A stretch of 64,000 nt of DNA, from positions 62,001-126,000 of the forward strand of contig NZ_JBBHZZ010000007.1 of assembly GCF_037482405.1 (NCBI RefSeq), in the 5' to 3' direction. The notes beneath the pieces were generated by a model that saw only the letters and a list, made by a program, of their open reading frames with translations, did no database searches and was not told where the DNA came from. This DNA is from Pseudokineococcus marinus (GTDB taxonomy: Bacteria; Actinomycetota; Actinomycetes; Actinomycetales; Quadrisphaeraceae). Made by a program: the position numbers and the translations under genes. Every line of letters begins with the position of its first letter. The first letter of the stretch is position 1. Below, piece after piece: positions 53,258 to 62,427 of this stretch.

Positions 53258-54585
53258 TGGCAACCTTCGATGAGGTGGCAGGGCTCGCTAACTCGGCAAT
53301 CGCCACTTTGGGTGACAAGGAGCTCGGTCGATCCACCTTTGTGCGCGATGTATCGGGCCGAGTTCGCTTGGTCATAGACGATTTGGGCCGCCGAGCTGGA
53401 GGCCTGAGCCAGGAACTTCTTGCTGCCACGGATGAGAACCTGCGTGCAGCACTCGGGTCATATGCTCCGTCTGGCCCAGTCGTCATCCCGGCAAGCAGTC
53501 TCATCGAACCGACGCAAATTCTTGATGCACCAGGACTTCTGGTCACCCCCAGTGTTGGAACGGGGTCCGTTAAGTGGCTGGAACGCACTATCACCGGGGC
53601 CGACTGGCATGTTGAAGGGCAATCGGCGCACCAGAAGTGGATGGCGCTCTACTCATTCAAGGGTGGCGTCGGGCGATCGACCGCGGGGGCGTGGCTTGCA
53701 CGAGTGGAGTCGGGGCGAGGAAAGTGCGTGCTGGTCGTCGATCTTGATCTTGAGAGCCCCGGTGTCTCAAACTTGCTTAGCCACGTTGGGGATCTGCCGT
53801 CTCATGGCGTCGTCGACCAGATGGTTGAAACGGCAGTGGGTAATGTCGAAGAATTGGACACTGTCGCGCTCGCTCACATCGATGACCTTACTGCAGGCGA
53901 GGTTTGGATCGCGCCCGCTCAAGGTAGGCCTAGGGAAGGTTACACTTTTCTCCCCAAGCTTAACAGAGTGTATTCCCCAATCACCATCGATGGACGCCCT
54001 TTAACCTTCGCTGACCGGGTGGAGTCGGCTGTGTCGGCGAGCGTTGAAGCAGTACGCAGACGCTCTCGAGAGCCTGACCTCGTCCTCCTAGATAGTCGCG
54101 CCGGATTGCATGACATAGCAGCGGCGGTGGTGACCCGCCTCGCAGGGACCACGCTCGTCTTCAGTGGCGATAGTGAGGCAACGTGGATCGGCTACGGCAA
54201 CCTGGCGAGTGAGTGGGGCAGTAACGCGGCCTTGGCCACGCGAATGCGCTCCAACATCAAAATGGTGGCGTCTTTAGCGCCAGACGTGGGCGAAGAGGCT
54301 TACCTCGCGCGCTTTGCGGAGCGCTCATATGCCTGTTGGAGCAGCATTTACGACGACCTCCAGGCCGGGGATGCATATGACGAAGACGCTTACAATCCTC
54401 CGCCTAATGACACCTCTGCGCCGCACTATCCCCTGCCTATCACCTTCGACCCGACCCTTCGGCACCTAGAGAGAGCAAGCTTCTTGGCGGCTTTCGAGTC
54501 GAGAGTCGCGCAGGCTGCCTTTCAACGCTTCACGCAGGGTGTCCAAGACATCATCGACAGTGGAGAACTTGATGGAACTCGCTGA
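53257..54585 (+). CDS. MinD/ParA-like ATPase with KGGVGR variant P-loop
   Basis: 442 residues. The N-terminal 125 residues are a separate domain (FDEVAGLANSAIATLGDKEL). Residues 130-142 read ALYSFKGGVGRST, a deviant Walker A in which Arg replaces the Lys of GKGGVGKST. VVDLDLESPGVS at 160-171 is the switch I/Walker A' region; DLVLLDSRAGLHD at about 278 is Walker B. This matches the KGGVGR-motif variant AAA ATPases, a family of unknown function that I associate with mobile defence-type loci. It is translationally coupled on both sides. Confidence 0.75.
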   Translation: MATFDEVAGLANSAIATLGDKELGRSTFVRDVSGRVRLVIDDLGRRAGGLSQELLAATDENLRAALGSYAPSGPVVIPASSLIEPTQILDAPGLLVTPSVGTGSVKWLERTITGADWHVEGQSAHQKWMALYSFKGGVGRSTAGAWLARVESGRGKCVLVVDLDLESPGVSNLLSHVGDLPSHGVVDQMVETAVGNVEELDTVALAHIDDLTAGEVWIAPAQGRPREGYTFLPKLNRVYSPITIDGRPLTFADRVESAVSASVEAVRRRSREPDLVLLDSRAGLHDIAAAVVTRLAGTTLVFSGDSEATWIGYGNLASEWGSNAALATRMRSNIKMVASLAPDVGEEAYLARFAERSYACWSSIYDDLQAGDAYDEDAYNPPPNDTSAPHYPLPITFDPTLRHLERASFLAAFESRVAQAAFQRFTQGVQDIIDSGELDGTR

Positions 54586-56023
54586 CTCTCGATCGCTCGG
54601 CGGCTATATTGCTGCTGTTCTCGCTGATGAAGCCGTCGATGCCGACACCCGTCTCCCGCGCCGTGGCGTCTACACCCCTCTTGAGCATCGACGCGCACTC
54701 CTTCCCGACACGACAGTCGTGAGGGGGGCGCGGGGTGTCGGTAAAACCGTGTGGTTTAGGTCGCTACAGGTTGAGACACTGCGTTCGAGTGCGGCATCGG
54801 AGTACAGGCTTCCAGCCCTACGTGATCCACTTGTTGCAGTAGGCTACGGCAACCTTCTCGAGCCTGACCTTTATCCGTCCGCGGCGGACCTTCTCGAGAT
54901 GACGGATGTGGCATCACCCTCCGAGATCTGGAGTGCGGTGGTACTGAAGGTTCTGGGCAGTCCCGTCATGGCAAGTCTGACTAGCTGGACCAGTCGGGCC
55001 CGGGCCGTTCACAATGACCCAAGGGTCGTACCGCGAGAGTATGCGCGCTTGGATCGCGAGATGGAGTCGGAGGAGCGGACGGCTCTCGTTCTCTTCGATG
55101 CACTCGACCGAATGAGCGCTTCGCGTCCGGTTACGGACCGGCTGGTCCGCGGGCTACTTCAGGTGGCGCTGGACTTGCGGGTCGGGACGCGCAACATTCG
55201 CGCAAAGGTCTTCGCCCGTCCCGACTTGCTTGACAGTGCCCGCTTTACGGACGCGTCTAAACTGGATGCCAACCGAGTAGACCTAACCTGGTCCTCCACC
55301 AGTCTCTTTGGGCTGTTTTTCACGACTCTGGGGAACGGTGGGGGGAGTGACGCAGCGGACTTCCGTGCGCAGACTGGCGCGTGGAGGCAGGGATTGGACG
55401 GCCGCTGGCGTTCTGACGTCTTGTCCGCCGACCAGAGCGCGCAGGCGCATCTTTTCACAAAGATCGCTGGCCCATACATGGGAAGTAGCATCAAGCGGGG
55501 GCGTACCTATCAGTGGCTGCCGAGCCACCTCGCTGATGGCCGCGGCATGGTGAGTCCACGAAGCTTCCTGACTGCTCTGCGACAAGCGGCTGAGCGCACT
55601 TCTACACTCAGGGGTGGGCATGAGTACGCCATCCACCGTGACGAACTGAAAGAGGGCGTCCGCTTCGCTTCCCAGGGTCGAGTGACCGAGATCGAGGAGG
55701 ACCTTCCGTGGGTGCCGTTGCTCGTGCGTCCTCTTGAGGGCCTGCAGGTGCCCCTGGCGCAGTCCGATGTGTTCGACAGGTGGCGGACACAGGATGTGCT
55801 GGGCAGGCTCGAGCATATGCAGGAGCCCAGAATCAGTGCGGAGTTGTCTGAGGTGAGGGTGGGGCCGCGTGATGTGCTAGACGAGCATGCGGTGCTTGAG
55901 CAGTTGGCTGATGTAGGTGTCGTCACCTATCGATATGATGGGCGTGTTGACCTGCCAGATGTCTACCGATTGGCCTTCGGCCTAGGGCGGAAGGGTGGTA
56001 TTCCTCGGGTGGCCGTCAACTAG
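54572..56023 (+). CDS. P-loop NTPase partner of the KGGVGR ATPase
   Basis: 483 residues from the ATG at 54572 (TGGAG 8 bases upstream), overlapping the previous gene by 14 bases. Walker A GARGVGKTVWF at 52-62, Walker B ALVLFDALDR at 171-180, and a conserved arginine-rich part (TRNIRAKVFARPDLLDSARF) that may be a sensor. The C-terminus (VLEQLADVGVVTYRYDGRVD) looks like a winged helix. This layout is like STAND/KAP-type ATPases that sense and oligomerise. It is convergent with the broken tesB, overlapping it by eight bases. Confidence 0.65.
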   Translation: MELADSRSLGGYIAAVLADEAVDADTRLPRRGVYTPLEHRRALLPDTTVVRGARGVGKTVWFRSLQVETLRSSAASEYRLPALRDPLVAVGYGNLLEPDLYPSAADLLEMTDVASPSEIWSAVVLKVLGSPVMASLTSWTSRARAVHNDPRVVPREYARLDREMESEERTALVLFDALDRMSASRPVTDRLVRGLLQVALDLRVGTRNIRAKVFARPDLLDSARFTDASKLDANRVDLTWSSTSLFGLFFTTLGNGGGSDAADFRAQTGAWRQGLDGRWRSDVLSADQSAQAHLFTKIAGPYMGSSIKRGRTYQWLPSHLADGRGMVSPRSFLTALRQAAERTSTLRGGHEYAIHRDELKEGVRFASQGRVTEIEEDLPWVPLLVRPLEGLQVPLAQSDVFDRWRTQDVLGRLEHMQEPRISAELSEVRVGPRDVLDEHAVLEQLADVGVVTYRYDGRVDLPDVYRLAFGLGRKGGIPRVAVN

Positions 56024-57214
56024 CGTCTTGACCCCCTTCAGCATCATGGAGGCGCCTGTCCTTCGGGCGCACGAGCCCCTCCTGGGCGACGGAGGCGACG
56101 AGGACGCCGTCGCGGGAGAACACCTGGCCGGTGGCGAGCCCTCGGGCGCCGACGGCGGTGGGGGAGGCCTGGCGGTAGAGCAGCCACTCGTCGAGACGCG
56201 CCGGGCGGTGCCACCACAGGGCGTGGTCCAGGCTGGCGACCCGCAGCCCGCGCGAGGCCCACGTGAGGCCGTGGGTGGTGAGCACGGGCTCGAGGAGCGA
56301 GTCGTCGCTCGCGAAGGCCAGCACCGCCCGGTGGAGGGCGTCGTCCTCGGGGAGCGGCGCCGTGGTCCGCAGCCACACCGCCTGCCCGCTGCCCGGCGGC
56401 AGCACGCCCTCGGGCACGTGGCGCAGGTCGAGCGGCCGCGAGCTGGCCCAGCGCTGGGCCCAGGCTCGGGCAGCGTCGTCGAGCGAGCCGGGCACGTGCC
56501 CGGCTCGCTCGACGACGCTGCCCGAGCCTGGGCCCCGCGCTGGGCCCAGGCTCGGGCGGCGTCGTCGAGCGAGCCGGGCACGCGCCAGGGCGGGGGCGCG
56601 TCCGGCGTGCCGAGAAGCTCGACGGTGGGCCGCAGCTCCTCGGGCCCCGGCACGTCGGGCGCCGCGACCTGGTGGTCGACGCCGTCCGCCGGCGCCTGGA
56701 ACGAGGCGATCATCGACAGGATCGGCCGGTCGTGCTGCAGGGCGTGCACCCTGCGGGCGCTGAAGGAGCGCCCGTCGCGCAGCCGCTCGACGGCGAAGGT
56801 GATGGGCAGCGAGGAGTCCCCGGCCCGCAGGAAGTAGCCGTGCATCGAGTGGACGGGCCGGGTGGCGCCCTCGCCCGGCGGGGGCGGGTCGCCGGGGGCC
56901 ACCTCGCCGGCGCGACCGTCGCCCACGGTGCGGGTGGCGGCGACCACGGCCTGCGCCACGACCTGCCCGCCGAAGACGCGGCCGTGCGGCTGCGGGAGGC
57001 TCTCGCCCGCGAAGAGGTCCTGGCCCCGCTCGTCGACGCCGCGCTCCTCCAGCGCCAGGACGTCGAGGAGCCGCTGCAGCAGGCGGTCACCGGCGCTGCC
57101 GGTGCCGCCGTCCCGGGCGGGAGGGGCGTCGGGCCAGGCGGGCAGGCTCCCGGTGCCGCCCCCGTCCCCTCGGGCGGCGTCCTCCGGCTGGGCGTCGTCA
57201 GGTGAGTCGACCAC
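56016..57214 (-). pseudogene. tesB: Acyl-CoA thioesterase II (TesB), frameshifted by an 86-bp duplication
   Basis: Start GTG at 57214. The first 210 residues (RVFGGQVVAQAVVAATRTVG, HSMHGYFLRAGDSSLPITFA) and the last 155 (LTWASRGLRVASLDHALWWH, RDGVLVASVAQEGLVRP) are the two hotdog domains of TesB, which hydrolyses acyl-CoA to fatty acid and CoA. They are in different frames. An 86-base insertion made of copies of the local sequence separates them; removing it rejoins VPGSLDDAARAWAQR to WASSRPLDLRHVPEG without loss. The gene is broken in this sequence, by real mutation or by an assembly error. Confidence 0.8.
56445..56581. repeat. Direct-inverted-direct triplication with 80-base perfect palindrome
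   Basis: A 40-base arm at 56456-56495 is followed with no spacer by its exact complement at 56496-56535. One mismatch and 10 more paired bases extend the arms. A third, direct copy (56537-56581, one base different) follows at a period of 86. It frameshifts tesB. Confidence 0.9.
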
Positions 57215-57290
57215 GGGCGCGACCGTACCGGCGACGCCGCGGGCCGCTGCGCCGTGCGAGGGGAGGGCGCGGGCCTGCGACGATGCCGCC

Positions 57291-57797
57291 ATGCCCGCTC
57301 GTGAGGTCCTCGTCCCGCTGCGCTGGTCCGACATGGACGCCTACGGCCACGTGAACAACGTGCAGTACGTGCGCCTGCTGGAGGACGCCCGCATCCTCGC
57401 CTTCCGCACACCCCACGGGGAGGCGACGTCGGAGTCGCCCGTGCGCACCGGCACGATCATCGCCCGCAACGAGGTCGAGTACCTCGTGCCGCTGAAGTAC
57501 CAGTACGAGCCCGTCACCGTGCGCCTGTGGGTCAGCCGCACCTCGGGCGCCAGCTTCGACCTGGGCTACGAGGTCCGCGGCCGGGCCGAGGACGCCCCCG
57601 ACGAGCTGACGGGCGACGCGGAGGGCTGGGTCGTCTACGCCCGCGCCGAGTCGACCGTCGTGCTCTTCGACATGGACGCCGGCCGCCCCCGCCGCATCAC
57701 GCCGGGCGAGAGCGCGATGTTCGCCGAGATGACCGGCCCCCCGGTCGAGCTCCGGCGGCGCGCCCGCGAGCGCGCGGCCGCCGCGGCGACCTCCTAG
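57291..57797 (+). CDS. Hotdog-fold (4HBT) acyl-CoA thioesterase
   Basis: 168 residues. LRWSDMDAYGHVNNVQYVRL followed by LEDAR is the 4HBT signature, with the catalytic Asp of this family in the WSDMD segment. YLVPLKYQYEPVTVRLWVSR is the central helix and strand. It hydrolyses small acyl-CoA thioesters in the cytoplasm. Divergent from tesB, with a 76-base gap that should contain both promoters. Confidence 0.85.
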   Translation: MPAREVLVPLRWSDMDAYGHVNNVQYVRLLEDARILAFRTPHGEATSESPVRTGTIIARNEVEYLVPLKYQYEPVTVRLWVSRTSGASFDLGYEVRGRAEDAPDELTGDAEGWVVYARAESTVVLFDMDAGRPRRITPGESAMFAEMTGPPVELRRRARERAAAAATS

Positions 57798-57833
57798 CCG
57801 CCCGCCGGGGACGCGGCGCCACCGCGGGACCCG

Positions 57834-58976
57834 TCAGCGCGCCTCGTCCCCGCCCTCGCCGGAGCCCTCGCCGTCGCCGGAGCCCTCGCCGTCGGGGAGC
57901 TCCTCCGCGCCCGCGCCGTGGTCGCCCCCCGGCAGCTCCTCGGGCGGCAGCTGGAGCAGCGCGTCGGCCAGCTCGGCGTCGGCCACGAGCGTCGTCATCC
58001 AGCTGGTGCGGACGGCCGCCAGGACCGCTGCCGTCCGCTCCGCCCCGTAGGCGACCGCGACGACCTCGCCGACGTCCTCGAGCTGGGACAGCTCGAGGGC
58101 CATCACCCGGTCGTCGAAGGCGCTCGGCACGCGGCGGCCGTCGGCGTCGAGGAGGCGCCCGCTGATCTCGGCGACCGCGCCGTCGCGCCGCCCGGCCTCG
58201 CGCTCGTGCGGCGCGACGGCCGGCCAGATGGTCGACAGGCCCTCGCCCCACCCGCCGACGGCGACGACCGCCGTCGTCAGGTCGTCGACGCGCCGCAGGG
58301 CGGCCCGGATGCCCGGGTCGCGGCGCAGCGCCGTCGCCGTCTCCGCGTCGGCCGTGACGAGCGGGGCGTACACGGGCAGCGCGCGACCGCGGGAGACGGC
58401 GGCGACGCGGCGCACGAGCTCGACCGTGCCGGAGCCCGCGTCGTGCAGCGCGCCGGCGAGCTGCACCACGGTGCACGGCGGCAGCCGCTCGAGCGCCTGC
58501 GCGGCGTGGGCCAGCGTGCGGCTCCACGTGAGGCCGAGGACCTCGCCGTCGACGAGCAGCTCCTCGAGCAGCGCGGCGACGGCCTGGCCGAGGTGCTCGC
58601 GGACGACGACGTCGTCCCCGGTCGGCACCTCGACGACGACGGCCCGCTCGAGCCCCAGCGCCGCGGCCAGCGCCACCGAGCGCTCGGGGTCCGTGCCGCC
58701 GGGGACGACGACGCTGACCCGCACGACCCCGCGCTCGGCCGCCTCCTCGAGCAGCCGCGCCACCTTGAAACGGCTGATGCCCAGGTCGGCCGCGATGGCG
58801 ACCTTGCTGTCGCCGACGACGTGGAAGCGGCGGGCGACCTCGCCGAGGAGCACGAGCCCGGTCGGCCCCGGCGGGTGGCCGCCGGGCCGCGGCGCGCTGC
58901 TCGTGCTCGTCCCGGCCCGGGGCGGCCGCCCGGCCGACCCGTGGCGGGCCGGAGCGCGCGAGGTCCTCTCGTCCAC
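57834..58976 (-). CDS. SorC/DeoR-type sugar-binding transcriptional regulator
   Basis: 380 residues from a GTG. A Pro/Ser-rich leader of about 38 residues may be untranslated or disordered. HTH: DSKVAIAADLGISRFKVARL then LEEAAERGVVRVSVV. The effector domain contains LGLTWSRTLAHAAQALERLP and GGWGEGLSTIWPAVAPHE, the conserved sugar-phosphate pocket of this family. The C-terminus is a Gly/Glu/Asp repeat. It lies next to a GH13 glucosidase on the same strand and may regulate it. Confidence 0.82.
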   Translation of the reverse strand: MDERTSRAPARHGSAGRPPRAGTSTSSAPRPGGHPPGPTGLVLLGEVARRFHVVGDSKVAIAADLGISRFKVARLLEEAAERGVVRVSVVVPGGTDPERSVALAAALGLERAVVVEVPTGDDVVVREHLGQAVAALLEELLVDGEVLGLTWSRTLAHAAQALERLPPCTVVQLAGALHDAGSGTVELVRRVAAVSRGRALPVYAPLVTADAETATALRRDPGIRAALRRVDDLTTAVVAVGGWGEGLSTIWPAVAPHEREAGRRDGAVAEISGRLLDADGRRVPSAFDDRVMALELSQLEDVGEVVAVAYGAERTAAVLAAVRTSWMTTLVADAELADALLQLPPEELPGGDHGAGAEELPDGEGSGDGEGSGEGGDEAR

Positions 58977-59107
58977 GGTGACGACTCCTCATCTGCGAGG
59001 CGTGAGCGCTCAGGTGAGCACGCGCACTGTAGCGAGCGGGGCGCGGCCGACGCTCACCGCCGGCCGCGCCCCGCTCGTCGTCCGGGCTCTCCCCTCGGGC
59101 GCTCGGC

Positions 59108-60919
<1,812 letters not shown>

Positions 60920-60962
60920 GCGGGGTGAGGCTACCGGCGCCCGAGGGGGCGCCCGGCACGTG

Positions 60963-61008
60963 CCCGGGCTCCGGACGGGGCCCGGGCGGGGACCGTCCGG
61001 GGCCCGGG
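60963..61008 (-). terminator. GC hairpin terminator
   Basis: Stem of about 16 bp (CCCGGGCTCCGGACGG at 60963-60978 with 60993-61008, one T-G pair) and 14-base loop, between the hydrolase stop at 61050 and the glucosidase start. Ends the hydrolase transcript and isolates the glucosidase gene. Confidence 0.55.
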
Positions 61009-61049
61009 GCGTCGACCCGCCCGGCCCTGAGCCGCGGCCCCCCGCGGGC

Positions 61050-61898
61050 TCAGCGCCCGGCCACCGCGAGGATCCGGTCGAGCGCCGCGGGCAGCGCCGC
61101 GAGCACGGAGACGTGGCCGTCGGCGGGCCGGGTCCACACCTCCCCCCGCGGGAGCGCGTCGACGAGGCGGCGGCCGTGCGCCGGCGGGACGACGCGGTCG
61201 CGGTCGCCGTGGACGCAGAGCACCGGGGGGCGCACGTCGGCGAGGTCGACGCCCCAGTCGCGGGTGAAGGCGACGTCGTCGTCGACGAGCCCGCCCGGCC
61301 CCGCCGCACCGGCGCGCTGGGCGTCCGCCCCGAGGTCGGCCCACGGGCCGGCGAGGGCCTCCCAGTCGGCGTCGACGAAGGAGGACGGGTCGAACGCGTC
61401 GTGCTCGGCGTGCCGCAGCCGGGCGTCCCGGCCCCGCGCCGCCGCCCGCAGCGCGGCCTCGTCCGCCATGCCGTCGAACCACCAGCGCTCGTCCCGGAAG
61501 GGCGCGAGGCCGGCGAGGCTGACGGCGCCGACGACGCGGTCCGCCAGCAGGGCCGCGCACGCGAGGGCGTGGGGCCCGCCGCCGGACGCGCCCACGACGA
61601 CGAGGCGGCCGAGCCGGAGGGCCTCGGCGACCGCCGCGACGTCCTCCGCCGCGGACGCGACGTCGCGTCCCGGTCGCGGGGTGGAGCCGCCGTAGCCGGG
61701 GCGCCCGGAGGAGACGAGGTGCAGCCCGCGCGCCGCCGCGGTCGCCAGCCCGGGCTCCAGCAGCGCGCCGGTCTGCGGGGAGCCGTGGTACCAGACGAGC
61801 GTCACGCCGTCACCGCGCCCTGGCGCGCCGGGTGGGCCGCTGTCGTGGACGCGCAGCACCCGGCCGTCCGCGAAGGCGACGTCGCGCCCGCTGCTCAT
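61050..61898 (-). CDS. Alpha/beta hydrolase
   Basis: 282 residues. Nucleophile elbow VVVGASGGGPHALACA (G-x-S-x-G), oxyanion motif LVWYHGSPQTG, acid region VLCVHGDRDRVVPPAHGR, and the histidine in PADGHVSVL. The lid region (PFRDERWWFDGMADEAALRA) is charged. A substrate cannot be told; it is close to epoxide-hydrolase/esterase-type members. Confidence 0.82.
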   Translation of the reverse strand: MSSGRDVAFADGRVLRVHDSGPPGAPGRGDGVTLVWYHGSPQTGALLEPGLATAAARGLHLVSSGRPGYGGSTPRPGRDVASAAEDVAAVAEALRLGRLVVVGASGGGPHALACAALLADRVVGAVSLAGLAPFRDERWWFDGMADEAALRAAARGRDARLRHAEHDAFDPSSFVDADWEALAGPWADLGADAQRAGAAGPGGLVDDDVAFTRDWGVDLADVRPPVLCVHGDRDRVVPPAHGRRLVDALPRGEVWTRPADGHVSVLAALPAALDRILAVAGR

Positions 61899-61955
61899 GC
61901 GCGGAGGCTAGGGCGGGTGACGGCGTCGCGGGCCCGTCCGCCGCGGCCGCAGCGG

Positions 61956-62357
61956 TCAGCCGTCGAAGGTGTTGAGCATGCTGTGCGCGGCCCGCTCGAG
62001 GTAGTCCCAGAGCTCGGCGTGCAGCAGCGGCGGCAGGTCGAGGGAGTCCACCGCCGCCCGCATGTGGAGCAGCCACCGGTCACGGGCCACCGGGCCCACC
62101 GCGAAGGGCGCGTGCCGCATGCGCAGGCGGGGGTGGCCTCGCTCCTCGGAGTACGTCGTCGGGCCGCCCCAGTACTGCTCCAGGAACATCCGCAGGCGCA
62201 CCCGCGCCGCCTCGAGGTCCTCCTCCGGGTACATGGGCCGCAGGACGTCGTCGCCCGCGACGCCGTCGTAGAAGCGGTCGACGAGCGTCACGAAGGTGTC
62301 GTGCCCGCCGACGGCGTCGTAGAAGGTGCCCTGGCCGCCCGGTCCCTGGATGCGCAC
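61956..62357 (-). CDS. glbO: Group II truncated haemoglobin (trHbO)
   Basis: 133 residues from a GTG. TFYDAVGGHDTFVTLVDRFY is the start of the trHb fold; MFLEQYWGGPTTYSEERGHP holds the helix E/loop; RLRMRHAPFAVGP contains the proximal histidine region (H of RHAPF). It binds O2 or NO in the cytoplasm and probably protects respiration. Length is normal for group II. Confidence 0.88.
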   Translation of the reverse strand: MRIQGPGGQGTFYDAVGGHDTFVTLVDRFYDGVAGDDVLRPMYPEEDLEAARVRLRMFLEQYWGGPTTYSEERGHPRLRMRHAPFAVGPVARDRWLLHMRAAVDSLDLPPLLHAELWDYLERAAHSMLNTFDG

Positions 62358-62427
62358 GTGCCCCAGTCTCCCGCACCACCTCGGCCGCCCCCGCCGCACC
62401 TGGCCCCGACCGGAGCGGGGACGGCCG

